A DNA stretch of 64,000 bases from Globodera rostochiensis (taxonomy: Eukaryota; Nematoda; Chromadorea; Rhabditida; Heteroderidae): contig JAEVLN010000007.1 of NCBI GenBank assembly GCA_018350325.1, positions 1,269,109 to 1,333,108 on the forward strand. Reading direction: 5' to 3'. Under the pieces are notes generated by a model that worked only from the letters and a program-made list of their open reading frames with translations, was not told where the DNA came from and did no database searches. Positions 1 to 11,278 of this stretch are shown here, in pieces (position 1 is the stretch's first letter; every line of letters starts with the position of its first letter). A program made the translations under genes and the position numbers.

Positions 1-1000
1 ATTTTCGGTTTTTTGTCCCTAACTTTTTTTTCTTTATCAGCAGCTCTTAGGTGTCTTTTGCATTATTGTAGAGTTTTGAAAGCTGCGTCGAATGGTGTTT
101 AGTTGGTTTAAAAATTTTCGAAAATTTTCGAGCTAGGCCCCCTTGAAGGTTTTTCGGTTTTTTGTCATTAACTTTTTTTTGGCTGGATTTCAGGCGAAAT
201 AAAGATCGCTTTCAACACCCAACTTTTGAAGAGCTATCGATTGGTCTTTATTTCGGCTGAAAATTCCGAAAAGTGCTTTTTGCCAGCCAAGTGCACCGGT
301 GGCGGAATGGTTAGTGGTGGGGTGTGGGGGGGTCGGGTGGGGGTTCGAATCCGCTTGGCTTAAATCATTTTTTCCGACTTTCTTTTGATATGTACGGTAG
401 TGGAAACAATTTCTAAAATTCTTTTAAATTATTTTTGATGGTTTAAAAATATTTTTGTGGGTTGTTTGGAAATTTTTTGAATTTTCATTTTTTTGGTCAC
501 CAAAATTGGGTTAATATTGAAAAAATTCATAACTTTTTTTAAAGTTGAGTTATCATAATAAGTTTAGTATGATAAAATGCAGAAAAATAAGCGCACTTTT
601 TCAGTCAAAAGTATTTGATAAAAGGGTTTGATCTGAAAAAGTTATGGTCAATTTTTCGAAAACTTTGAATTTTTCACAAAAAAATTCATAAAAATTTTTT
701 GAGAAGAGATTTTCAAAAACTCTTTCATTAGATAAATAGCTTATTTTTTGCTCGATTAGAAACTATTTTAGTTGAATTAAAAGCGTTGACACAAAATGGA
801 GTTATGATCGAAAAAGTGAAATTGCATTTCAAACCCAAAGGGGTCCCCCTTTTGGGGTATAATCGAAAATTTTTTTGCTCCAAATTTGATTAAAATGAAT
901 TTATTTCGACTAAATTTGATGCCCTGAACACGAATATGAACTTTATGCCAATTATCTCTTTTTGTTGTACTTGGAATAAGATGTGAAGAAAGTTCACCAG
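1..1000. other. AT-rich non-coding stretch
   Basis: I see no convincing gene. The stretch is AT-rich, with phrases such as AACTTTTTTT and TTTTCGAAAA that recur elsewhere in the window (for example near 28030), so it is probably old repeat DNA. A 90-codon open frame on the minus strand (777-1049) has no recognisable domain and runs into the repeat at 1000, so I treat it as chance. Confidence 0.6.
286..362 (+). tRNA. tRNA-like sequence (pseudogene or SINE head)
   Basis: A box-like TGGCGGAATGGTTAGTGG is followed by a B box-like GGGTTCGAATCC. Seven bases upstream (AGCCAAG) pair exactly with CTTGGCT downstream, as an acceptor stem would. However, eight extra bases separate the stem from the A box, and the anticodon region is G-rich and forms no normal arm. 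It is best read as a tRNA-derived relic, not a working tRNA. Confidence 0.4.
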
Positions 1001-1517
1001 GGGTATGTCGTTGCGACGCAACTTGTCCGTGGTTATGTCGTTGCGACACAACCCCACGTGCCTCTATATAAAGGGCACAGTTTTTGTCAGTATGCGCTTT
1101 GAGTTTTGGCAGGGTTATGTCGCTAAAGCAACTTTTTGTCGTTCATTTTTTGGTAGGGTTATGTCGTTACGACGTAACATTTAGGGTTATGCCTTAAATT
1201 TAGTATGCCTATTGATATATGTAGTTACGACGTAAGTGTTTTGTCGTAGCGACACAACCCCACGCGGGTCTATATAAAGGGCACAGCTTTTGCCAGTATG
1301 GACTTTGAGTTTTGATAGGTTATGTCGTTACGACGTAACATTTAGGGTTATGCTCCCTATTGAGATATGTCGTTACGACGTAACATTTAGGGTTGTGCCT
1401 TACATTTAGTATGCCTATTGAGATATGTCGTTACGACGTAGGTGTTTTGTCGTAGCGACACAACCCCACGCGGGTCTATATAAAGGGCACAGCTTTTGCC
1501 AGTACGCACTTTGAGCT
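1000..1517. repeat. About 208-bp tandem repeat with TATA-like box and palindromes
   Basis: Three units with a period near 208 bp share CTATATAAAGGGCACAG (near 1062, 1270 and 1478), preceded by GCGACACAACCCCACG and followed by CAGTATG. In between lie repeats of TATGTCGTTACGACGTAAC, which contains near-perfect short palindromes. There is no coding potential. The regular TATATAAA placement suggests copies of a promoter or transposon terminus, but no transposase is visible nearby. Confidence 0.75.
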
Positions 1518-1559
1518 TCTAAATTGTGTAGTAATACACCTCCCCTACGCAGCTTATTG

Positions 1560-1690
1560 GCACTATTCCTTATAACCCCGCGCACACATGTACAAAATCA
1601 GTGGCATAACTGCACACGCCGAACCCCGACCTAGGTAGCGAAGCTCGATAAGCGCGTCAGCGCTTTACCTGGCACACAGAGAGGGTTGTA
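1560..1690. other. GC-richer segment with hairpin
   Basis: This is a short GC-rich island between two AT-rich repeats. It contains a hairpin AAGCGC-GTCA-GCGCTT at 1650-1665, partly enclosed by GGTA and TACC. No tRNA, spliced-leader or hammerhead signature is recognised. It could be the end of the element represented by the preceding array. Confidence 0.3.
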
Positions 1691-2002
1691 CCTCACTCCA
1701 CTAGTTATTATTTTAATATAAATTTTGTATATTGTATTTATTTGTTTAGTAAAATTGTTTATTATTATTTTAATATAAATTTTGTATATTTATTTGTTTA
1801 GTAAAATTGTTTATTATTATTTTAATATAAATTTTGTATATTGTATTTAGTTTATTATTATTTTAATATAAATTTTGGATATTTATTTGTTTAGTAAAAT
1901 TGTTTATTATTATTTTAATATAAATTTTGTATATTTTTTTGTTTAGTAAAATTGTTTATTATTATTTTATTTAATATAAATTTTGTATATTTATTTGTTT
2001 AG
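1690..2002 (+). repeat. 52-bp AT minisatellite (former GT92 intron)
   Basis: About six copies of a unit of roughly 52 bp, made of TATAAATTTTGTATATTTAT plus TTGTTTAG. The same array in inverse orientation fills an intron of the complete GT92 gene at 41155-41517, so here it is the surviving intron of a truncated copy. Each unit ends in TTTGTTTAG, a usable 3' splice site; the last one abuts the exon at 2003. Confidence 0.85.
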
Positions 2003-3180
2003 ATTCAACGGCCAGATCCTGCTTGCCCATGAATGCTTTTATGAGTACCGCGAAAGTGCCCAATTCATTGGACTGATCGATTGGGACGATTTGCTTGTGC
2101 CCTCCAGACATTTTCCCACATTGCCCGCGGCATTTGCTGCCGCATTTACGCAAAATCCGGACACCGCCTATTTCTTAGTCAACAAGCTTGAGGCAAGCTT
2201 TGTCGAGCAACGGGGTACATTTATAAATATTTTTAAATTTAGTAATCATTATTTTGAAGATTATTAAACTTTTGAATTGTCATTTTCAGTCAAATATCCA
2301 GCAGAGTTCAGCTTGCGCAAGTTGTTGAAGGACGGCATCCGGACAGCCGAAATGTACAATGACGAGAAAATGGTCGTGCGTCCGAAGGCACTCCGCGGCT
2401 TTTGGATGCACAACTCGAACAATTTGGAGCCAAATAAACGTGCCGTTAAAATGTTCACCAATTATTCAATTATTTTGCACTTGGCCAATGAGGAGGTGAA
2501 TTAATTGTGATGATTTAAATGAGAATTTTCTTCATAGAAAAATGAAAAAATGGAAAGTTAACCGTTTTGGCAATCAAAAAAGTTTTAATTAGGAAACTTG
2601 TTGTTTTTTTTTAACTGATTTGGCACCGAATTCAATCGATCGATTCCGTTTTAAAATCACATTTAATTCTTATTAAAAGTGCTAAAAAATTTCAGAGAGC
2701 AAATCCAGACGAATTTCATACTCCTTTCATGAACAAGTTTAACATTAACGAAATGGACTTGCATGCATCTAAACAGCTCAAAAAATTGAATAATTTGGTA
2801 ATTTAAATTTATTCATTTATTATTATTGTTGCTAAATAATAAAAGTTTTTTATAATATTTTTAGTTAAACATTTAACTAAAAAAAAGTTTATTTTTTAAT
2901 TTCTAATTTTTATCACCAGCAATTGCCTTCATCTCAGCCATTTTACAATGCTCTCCTCATTTGTCATAGTCAAATATTTGCCTTCTACAAAGATGTTGGC
3001 CCGGGTCGTTCTGGTTGTCTTTCCTACAGTCTCTGTGTTTTGCCACGATTGCCTGAGGCAATTTGTGCCGTAACCAAAAGTAAATTTGATACTGTATTGA
3101 CGAGAAGTGGTGCTGTGTTCCATGCCAGGAAATATTCCGAGTTTGGCCATGAAAGATGCATAAACGAGGGCGGAATTTAA
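2003..3180 (+). pseudogene. GT92 (DUF23) glycosyltransferase, 5'-truncated copy
   Basis: Four exons of a glycosyltransferase family 92 protein: 2003-2214, 2290-2495, 2696-2797 and 2920-3180, with GT-AG junctions that keep phase and a TAA stop. The first exon carries GLIDWDDLLVP, the acidic DxD-type metal/nucleotide-sugar site; the next carries ALRGFWMHN, part of the conserved catalytic end. It matches the C-terminal four exons of the minus-strand gene at 39988-44365 almost residue for residue. The membrane anchor and the N-terminal half are missing: upstream there is only the intronic minisatellite and unrelated repeats. There is no internal stop, so decay by sequence is slight. It is probably not expressed as a functional enzyme. 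A protein starting inside the array is possible but unsupported. Confidence 0.75.
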
Positions 3181-3788
3181 TAATGCACTCTTTAAAAAAA
3201 GGACATTTCAAATTGCAAAGAATTGGGGTACCTCAAAAAAGGACAAATTTTTAAACAAGGACATGCCGAAACTCTGTTTGAGTAACTTGCGAAAATCTCC
3301 GGTTTTTGGCTTCTCGACTCGGTGAAATGTCCTATTTAGGCCGATTCGGCGAAAGGTCTGAAAAAAAGAATTCCCCACGATTCTTTTAACATTTGTACAA
3401 ATAAAAAACGTACTGAAAATTTATTCCTTTCAAACCAAAACATTTTTATTTTTTAAAAAGATTATTAATTAAAACTATCAAAGCTAATGATGCCACATGT
3501 CTTAAAACATGCCTATCATGGATGTAACTGGGTTCCGGGTTTCCGGAAATTTGTGGGTCCGAAATCCCGGACTTTTTAGCAACGGAAATAAATCAGAAAA
3601 TTTACAAAAATTGGCAGAAGAATTTTTTATAGTTTTCGATCAATTTGGTGAGGGAGTCGGCAGTACCGATAGGCGTGGCCGAGAAATTTTCAATTTTTGA
3701 TGGAATTTGTTAAGAAAAATTATCCAAAAGTTGGAGGGTGTGCCTCAACAAATGGACGAATTGCCCTTTTTATTTTTGAAATAACTGC
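3181..3788. other. Non-coding gap
   Basis: No supported gene. Around 3655 lies a degenerate copy of the GC-rich dispersed motif (CGGCAGTACCGATAGGCG) also found near 12310, 16660, 36530 and 46265, followed by the same AATTTGTTAAGAAAAATT tail. A 63-codon open frame here has no domain. Confidence 0.5.
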
Positions 3789-3795
3789 TTGAATT

Positions 3796-4628
3796 TGGAC
3801 TCATACGGCACAAACTATCGATATTTTGGACTCATACGGCACAAACTATCGATATTTTGGACTCATACGGCACAAATCGATATTTGGATTCATACGGCAC
3901 AAACTATCGATATTTTGGACTCATACGGCACAAACTATCGATATTTGGACTCATACGGCACAAACTATCGATATTTTGGACTCATACGGCACAAACTATC
4001 GATATTTGGACTCATACGGCACAAACTATCGATATTTTGGACTCATACGGCACAAACTATCGATATTTTGGACTCATACGGCACAAACTATCGATATTTG
4101 GACTCATACGGCACAAACTATCGATATTTTGGACTCATACGGCACAAACTATCGATATTTGGACTCATACGGCACAAACTATCGATATTTTGGACTCATA
4201 CGGCACAAACTATCGATATTTGGACTCATACGGCACAAATCGATATTTGGATTCATACGGCACAAACTATCGATATTTTGGACTCATACGGCACAAACTA
4301 TCGATATTTGGACTCATACGGCACAAACTAACGATATTTTGGACTCATACGGCACAAACTATCGATATTTTGGACTCATATGGCACAAACTATCGATATT
4401 TGGACTCATACGGCACAAACTAACGATATTTGGACTCATACGGCACAAACTATCGATATTTTGGACTCATACGGCACAAACTATCGTTGGACTCATACGG
4501 CACAAACTATCGATATTTGGACTCATACGGCACAAACTATCGATATTTTGGACTCATACGGCACAAACTATCGATATTTGGACTCATACGGCACAAACTA
4601 TCGATATTTTGGACGCATACGGCACAAT
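3796..4628 (+). repeat. 30/31-bp minisatellite derived from a methyltransferase exon
   Basis: About 27 units of GGACTCATACGGCACAAAC plus TATCGATATTTT, alternating between 30 and 31 bp by one T. Some units are shortened (for example 3873 and 4240). Several frames stay open across hundreds of bases, but this follows from the unit containing no stop, not from a real protein. The unit matches codons for YRYFGPIRHK in the methyltransferase exon at 37276-37444 (minus). Confidence 0.92.
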
Positions 4629-4664
4629 GCACTCACATTTTTGGTGATTGGCCTCTTCAAAGAA
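4610..4664 (+). pseudogene. Methyltransferase exon fragment at the end of the array
   Basis: The last array unit runs without a break into sequence matching the 3' part of exon 1 of the methyltransferase gene at 34961-37444, namely the codons for a LEIG-type SAM-binding motif region followed by GGCCTCTTCAAAG. Orientation is opposite to the complete gene, as expected from the mirrored layout. There are point changes and nothing downstream resembles exon 2, so this is a relic. Confidence 0.75.
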
Positions 4665-4921
4665 TATTGATAAAAATTTTAATCTTAGACTTTTTAGGAA
4701 AAATCACTCACTGATACACCTTAATAATGTTTATACAAAACCATAATAACATAAATAATGCATAAACACCGAACAATTTAATATAAAACCCGAAAAATAA
4801 AAACAGCGGGGACCATTTAAAGTAAACATCCGGATGTTAAAAGACCAATAAATAAAATCTCAAAAAATAAAACGACACAAATAAATCCAATCGGATTATT
4901 AATATCCCCGCCGCCATCATT
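4665..4921. other. Downstream flank of secreted gene A, duplicated
   Basis: Non-coding. AATAATGTTTATACAAAA, CATAATAACATAAATAATG and AAAACAGCGG recur in the same order at about 17815-17990, downstream of secreted gene C. The duplication of that gene therefore included its 3' flank. Confidence 0.6.
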
Positions 4922-6825
4922 CTATTCGTCCATTTTTTGGGCATAATGTTCCTTCACATTTTGAAGCATTTTTTCAAAAGTTTTTGCCAAAGTTCGTGCC
5001 TGTTCTTTGAGATTGGGTTTCATAAATTTAATATCATTTTCCAATTGTTTCGTATTTTTCTTTTTCATTTTCTCCGCTATATTAGCCTCTTCTTCCGGAA
5101 TTGCCACTTCCACCAACCATTTGATTTCATCAAACAATGCACCCAAATTAAATTGATTGAAATGCTCATTCCCTATCAATGCCTCAATTATGCTAATTGA
5201 CTCTCGATGTTTTTTCTCCGATGTTAAATTTTTAATTTTATGCAAAATTTGCGATGCATTCTTTTCCAAATACAACTCTTCGGAAAGATGGCCTCTCCAA
5301 TCAGACAACAATTTTTTAGCTCTGCCATAAATATCTTAAAATTTGTTTTAATTTGATGTTTTTGGGCATTGTTTACACTTACCCTTCCGTTGGTTGTACT
5401 CGAAATTTATTGCCAGTTCATGGTGAACATTATTCAAAAATATAATTTGTGCTTCTTCATTTTCACTAAAAAAACAAATTTTAATTTTAAAATTTTTGCT
5501 TAAAATCAGTCAAATGTATTAACAAAGTACACTTGCAATTTTTTGCATCTTTCCTCAACTTCCTTCTGAACATATTTTTGCATTTGCAGGTCATGTGAAT
5601 CCAAGTGCAATTTCGGGCAAATCCCTTTTTTAATCTTTATTTTCATGAGATTTTCCGAAATATTTTGAAAAACCAATGCATATGCACATTTTTTGTTTTT
5701 GTCCCAATATTCATTTATTTCCCAATTAAATTCAAATACTGATTGTATTTGCAATAACAAATTTACGAAAATTCCCGGCATTTTCTCGTCAGGAATGAGT
5801 GGTTTTCTTCTGTAGTATGCCCGATTGAATATTTCTCTTAGGAGATTTGATGTCTCGTAAATTGAGAATTTCTGATCATTTAACTGCTTCAGAATTTTGT
5901 AATTTTCTAAAAATTTAATCTTTAAAACTTTTATTTTTGTTGAATCAATTATTTTTATTTTACAAAAAATGGAATTATTTTACCTCGAGAGAGTCTAAAA
6001 GCTTTTTCTTTGCTGTCTTCACTTTTGTTCAAGCCGTATTTTTCTTTGTATATTGCAACTCCAAAAATGGGTTTTTGACTATTTTTTGTTTTCATCTCAA
6101 TTATTTCAATCCAATAATCAAAAATTCTAAATGAAAAATATTAAATAAATCTTTTTATTAAAATTCTTAAATTACTTTAATTCCGATTCTTGAAAGCATT
6201 TCGGCACGGCAAGAAATGTTTGAATTTTGTCCTTTGGATTTTCTTCTTTTTCTTTAAGCGTTCCGTCAATATTTTTTCCGTGTACGAGCGCCTCAAGTCT
6301 TGCCGCAAGAGAAAATAATATATTGAATAATTTTTCCTCCGAAAATTTCACAGAAAGTTCTTTTAGCAAACTTTTCAAATTTTCCACCTTTTTATTCGGT
6401 TTCAATTTTTCATCCAAAACCGTTGAGAGAGCGTATGCTTCATTGTCCGAAGATTTCACAGAAAGTAATTTTAGTAAATTTAGCATATCTTCGCCCAAAA
6501 TTGTTTTGATAGCTTTTATAAAAGCAGGTTTTTGGGTGGACTCTTTACACTCAAATTCGCCGATTTCTTTTTTTGTAACAATTTCACGAGTTGCAAATTT
6601 ATGCAATCCTTCCAAAAATGAATTGGCACCATTCAAATCGAGTTCTAACGCTTTCTCGGTGTCATTGAATTCTCCGCCTAAATGTTCACCAATCGCTGTC
6701 ATCAAATCGAAGAATTTGTCATTTTCATTCCGCTTAATTAAAATTAAAATTCATTTAATCTTTCCCATAATTACCTGTGCTTCCAATGTGGCTAATGAAA
6801 GCATCAGAATGAAGACAACGACCAT
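4922..6825 (-). CDS. Predicted secreted protein, family copy A (538 aa)
   Basis: I do not recognise this family. Six exons: 6825-6775, 6732-6176, 6126-5984, 5906-5537, 5465-5383 and 5334-4922; they total 1,617 nt, exactly 539 codons with stop. Exon 1 alone encodes a 17-residue signal peptide (MVVVFILMLSLATLEAQ), so the product should enter the secretory pathway. The mature part begins RNENDKFFDL and contains LGGEFNDTEKALELDLNGAN, LAARLEALVHGKNIDG, FDYWIEI, EYWDKN and a Lys/Glu-rich C-terminal half that looks helical. The fourth intron uses a GC donor (GCAAGT). Compared with copy C, the last exon lacks about 130 codons in its middle, but the frame is kept. The start is chosen because GGCCAAAATGG and the upstream 50 bases are conserved in copies B, C and E. 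A role at the host interface is only a guess from secretion and copy number. Confidence 0.72.
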
Positions 6826-6839
6826 TTTGGCCAAATAAA

Positions 6840-7757
6840 AAAAGCACAGGTTGTTCATCAAAGCAAATCCTAAGATTAAAATGAGTTTTAAAAATCAAAT
6901 GGCCCAGAACCGAGCATTTTCAAAATTTGAAATTACCTAATTCGAGTAAATTTTTAAATAAAAATTAAGTTTAATTTAAAGTGAAGGGTAATCAGCTCAA
7001 TGTCTAAGTTGTCGGACCAACTAAAATTATCGTTTGTTTTTTCACATAAGCCCAAAACTTTTAATGTGTTTTTAAAATAGCCAAAACAAAGAAAAAATTG
7101 ATACCTAACCTATACATTAAAGATTTAAATTATCAAATATAATATGATAAAAAAATATTCAATTTCAGCCTTTAAATTGGAATATTTTTGCCCTAAAAGA
7201 TCACTCGGTTCAATTTAGAAAGATAAGGTAATGTTGGATTTAGCATTCCCACCATTCAATCAATTCGGTCAGATTTATAAAATATTACGAATTTATGCTG
7301 TGGAAAATGTCACCATTTTACTTTTATTGATTGATGGTTTCATATTTCTGTCCAAAATTGCAATTTCCATAAAAAAGGGGACTGCAAAAATATTAGCAAA
7401 AAAAAAATGTGATGGAATTAGGGTTTTCGGAGCCATAAATCGTAATATGCCCTTTTTTAGACCAATTTCGAACTCCGAACTTGAATCGAACAATTTAACC
7501 TAGGCTAGCATAGGCCTAAGTTAAGGCATAGGCTTAAACCTAGGCTTAAAAAATCTATTTTATGACTGAAAAACACAATTGGGTCGGTGACGATTACAAT
7601 TAGGGATGGTATTTATATGGTTTTACATATTTTTTTCCTGAGCTAAACTTGGTCTAAAATTTACGCAAATCATGTTTTAAGATCACAGCGATTGTTTTTC
7701 ATTGAGTTTGTCATGGATGAGAGAAAGAGAGAGAGAGCAGACGGCTGACCTGATCAG
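6840..7757. other. Intergenic DNA with short repeats
   Basis: No supported gene. Immediately upstream of gene A is the conserved 5' flank shared by the secreted family. Near 7497-7550 are repeats of CCTAGGCTTA. A 90-codon plus-strand open frame (7231-7503) has no domain, no paralogue in the window and homopolymer-rich codons, so I do not call it. Confidence 0.5.
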
Positions 7758-8322
7758 TAGGGCCCGGATTTTTATGTTTTAACATATTTTTTTCGTGGAT
7801 TCCTTACCATGAGAGAAGCCCAAAAATAGTCTTTGTTATGAAAAATTTTTGAATTAGGGCGACTTTTTAGCACATATTAAAACATATTTTGGGGGTATTT
7901 TTTAGCACATATTTACTGACATATTTTAAGCTTTTTCGGAGTTTTAGCACATATTTCGCCTTTTTTCAAAAAATTCCATAACAAAAATGCAATAAAAACG
8001 AAAAATACCCCTAAGGTTTGACTTTTTAAAAATTTTCAAAAATGCACCCCTAAAATTAACTTTTTCATGGATCAAAAATCCACTCACAAAGACCGACATT
8101 TTCCCTAAAATTTTTTACCTTTGATATTTTTATAAAATTTTCCAAAACATATGAAAAATATATATTTACAACTGTAGGAGCTAGGAGCAAAATTAATAAT
8201 GATAGATGAATTTTGAAGGTTTTTATGCATAAACTGACTAGATTTTGGCCATTTTTGGCACATATTTTAGCACATATTTTGGCATATTTTGGGATTTTTA
8301 GCACATATAAATCCGGGCCCTA
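7758..8322. mobile_element. Non-autonomous hAT-type element with 8-bp target duplication
   Basis: 565 bp bounded by inverted repeats TAGGGCCCGGATTT and AAATCCGGGCCCTA, flanked on both sides by CTGATCAG (7750-7757 and 8323-8330). The interior is AT-rich, full of ACATATTTT and TTAGCACATA, and carries no transposase. The 8-bp duplication and TAGGG terminus fit the hAT superfamily. A related empty site lies at 8747-8754. Confidence 0.9.
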
Positions 8323-8330
8323 CTGATCAG

Positions 8331-9039
8331 CCAATTGACAACGAGATTCCCCCTCACTCTCACCACTTTTCCACCTTCTCTCACTTTCCCAGGGTTGCCA
8401 ACAAAAATATTCTGGAATCGAGATTTTCCAAATTTCCAAATTTTGAGTTGTTGCTTTATCCGTTTCTATGTTCTATTTGATTTAATGACATTGAATTTTT
8501 TTTTTGCCCCGAACCCGACGAAAGGCATCCCTGCTGTTAAAAAGGTTTAAGTTGCCATGATTTGAATATGCTCCACATCAATACAATATCCATTTAGATT
8601 TGGAATTTTCTCTAAAAAGGGAATTTGGTTAGTTTTGAAGCCGGCATCTCGATTACTAGATTTCAAGATTTTTTCTTGGCATTCTGTTATACACTGAGAA
8701 ACAAAATCCTGTCATGGATGAGAGAAAGTGAGAGCGGACGGCAGGCCTGATCAGCCAATCGACAACGCGATTCCCCCTCACTCTCACCACTCATCCACCT
8801 TCTCTCAGAATTTTGGTGATCGGGGTCAGCGTCGGACTTAACGATGGTTCGTCGTTAAGTCCGGGAATTAAATATGCGAACAAAACCCGATATTGGAAGA
8901 TACTGAAGTTATGATAAAAGACAAAACTCCAAAAGTAATGCAATTTTTCAAAAAAAAGACCCATAAAATAAAATTTTTCGAGACCTAAAATAGAAATTTT
9001 AAAATTCTCAATCATCCCGGTATAATCATATCCCCGCCA
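8331..9039. other. Duplicated flank including the empty transposon site
   Basis: Sequence at 8711-8806 (GTCATGGATGAGAGAAAG ... CCACCTTCTCTC) repeats the DNA on either side of the hAT element at 7709-8390, but without the insertion and with a single CTGATCAG. No gene is seen; open frames here are short and without domains. Confidence 0.75.
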
Positions 9040-11265
9040 TCATTCGATTCGTTCATTTTTTTTGGCATAATGTTCCTTCACATTTTGAAGCATTTTTCCA
9101 AAAGTTTTTGCCAAGGTTCGTGCCTGTTCTGTGAGCTGCATGAGCGGTATTTCTAAATAATATTCTTCAATTCCCTTCAAACCCCGCTCAATGCTTTTCA
9201 ATATTTCGTTAAATTCAAATTGAAGATCTTCTAATAATATTTCTTCGGAAACGATTTCTTTTTCTTCCATTCCAAATTGCTCAGTTTTGCAAGATTTCTT
9301 CGTTTGTTCCCACAATTTAGGCCCCAAATCCGCTCGATATTGTTGAACGTTTGAGGATAATTCCGTCAGTTGTTCCTGAATTTTGCTCGATGTGATTTTG
9401 GATTTTAGCATTTCAACTTTTTCGCCAAATTGTTTAATTGTGCAAATTATTGCAACAGCTTTTTGATACTTTTCTTTACCAATGCTTTTGGGATTGTTTT
9501 TCAAAAATTTAAAATCTTTTTCCAATTGTTTTATATTTATCTCTTTTTTTGCTTTCTCCAAGTTAGCCTTTTCTTCCGGAATTGACACTTCCACCAGTGT
9601 TTTTATTTGATCAAATAATGATACCAAATTAAACTGATTGAAGTGCTCTTTCTCTATCAAAGCCTCAATTATGCTTATTGTCTCTCGTCGATTTGTTTTC
9701 GATGTAAAATGTTCAATTTTACGCAACATTTGCAATGCATTCTTTTTCAAATATGCCTCTTCAGAAAGCGGCAATAAATTAAGCCTTAACATCGTCACAT
9801 CATTGCCGACCCAATCAGACAACAAATCATTAGCTCTGTCATAAATATCTTAAAATTGTTTTTTTTTAAATTTTATGTTTTACACCTTACCCTTCCGTTG
9901 GTTGAACTCGAAATTTATTGCCAGTTCATAATGCACATTATTCAAAAATATAATTTTTGCTTCTTCATTTTCACTAAAAATATAAATTTGAATTTTAAAA
10001 TCTTTCTTCAAATTAGTCAAATTAACAAAAACTTGCAATTTTTTGCAGTTTTCCTCAACATCCTTCTGAACATATTCTTGAATTTTTTTGTCTTCCGAAT
10101 CCAAGTGCAATTTTGGGTCAATCCTTTTATCACTAATCATTTTCATGAGACTTTCCGAAACGTTTTGGAACAACATGGCATATGCACATTTCTCATTTTT
10201 GTCCCAATATTCATTTCTTTTCCAATTAAAGTTAAATACCAAATGTATTTGCAATAACAAATTTACGAAAATTTTCGGTATTTCCCCTCTCGGAATTCTT
10301 CTTGGACTATACCCCGAATTGAATGCTGCTCTTAGAAGATTTGATGACTCGTATATTGAGAATTTTTGATCATTTAATTGCTTCAGAATTTTGTAATTTT
10401 CTGAAGATTTAATTTTGTAAAATTTTTTGACGAATTCACTTGTGTATTTGTTGTATTTTTGTTTGTAAATTGCAACTCCAAAAATTAGTTTTTGACTATT
10501 TTTGTTTTCATTTCAATTATTTCAATCCAATAATCAAAAATACTAAAATGAAAAATATTAAATGTTTTCTTTATTAAAATTCTTAAATTACTTTAATTCC
10601 GATTCTGGAAGAATGAAGCATTTCGGCACGGCAAGAAATGTTTGAATTTTGTCCTTTGGATTTTCTTCTTTTTCTTTAAGCGTTCCGTTAATATTTTTTC
10701 CGTGTACGAGCGCCTCCAGTCTTGCCGCAAAAGAAAATAATAAATTAAATAATTCTTCCTCCGAATATTTCACAGAAAGTCCTTTTAGCCAAACTTCCAC
10801 CTTTTCATTCATCAATTTTTTGTCCAAAATCGGTTTGATAGCGTGTACTTTGTTTATCATAGTTTTGGATTGTTTTGGCACAAAAATTGCCTTTAGAAAA
10901 TTTTGCACATCTTTATCCGATTTTTCGCCAAAAATCGCTTTGATAGCCTTTATAAAAACAGGTTTTTTGGACTTTTTGCTGGCAATACACTCAAATTCGC
11001 CATTTTCATTTTTTGTGACAATTTCACGAGTTGCAAATTTATGCAATCCTTCCAAAAATGAATTGGCACCATTCAAATCGAGTTCTAACGCTTTCTCGGT
11101 GTCATTGAATTCTCCGCCTAAATGTTCACCAATCGCTGTCATCAAATCGAAGAATTTGTCATTTTCATTCCGCTTAATTAAAATTAAAATTCATTTAATC
11201 TTTCCCATAATTACCTGTGCTTCCAATGTGGCTAATGAAAGCATCAGAATGAAAACAAAGACCAT
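9040..11265 (-). pseudogene. Predicted secreted protein, family copy B (broken in exon 3)
   Basis: Same family as copies A and C. Exon 1 (11265-11215) gives the signal peptide MVFVFILMLSLATLEAQ; exon 2 is 11172-10592; exon 4 10400-10037; exon 5 9973-9891; exon 6 9848-9040. These five are open and in the same phases as C, and exon 6 is full length, ending HYAKKNERIE. Exon 3 (from 10542) is damaged: one A is missing in a poly-A run relative to A, which brings in a TAA, and the 3' end of the exon with its donor is deleted (around 10430-10460). Exon 4 keeps the GC donor. The damage could be recent, since the rest is clean; an assembly error in the homopolymer would explain the frameshift but not the missing donor. 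Confidence 0.72.
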
Positions 11266-11278
11266 TTTGGCCGAATAA

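Noticed and set aside
3789..4714. Overlapping long open frames (up to 273 codons) on the plus strand
   Set aside because: They are readings of the 30/31-bp array in several frames, with the frame changing whenever the unit loses a T. Only the source exon elsewhere is coding.
6227..6838. 203-codon plus-strand frame (and the similar one at 10649-11278)
   Set aside because: Antisense to exon 2 of the secreted genes. Its Ser/Phe-rich translation follows from the Lys/Glu-rich sense strand, and it repeats in each paralogue for that reason.
7231..7503. 90-codon frame upstream of gene A
   Set aside because: No paralogue beside copies B or C, no domain, and composition like the flanks.
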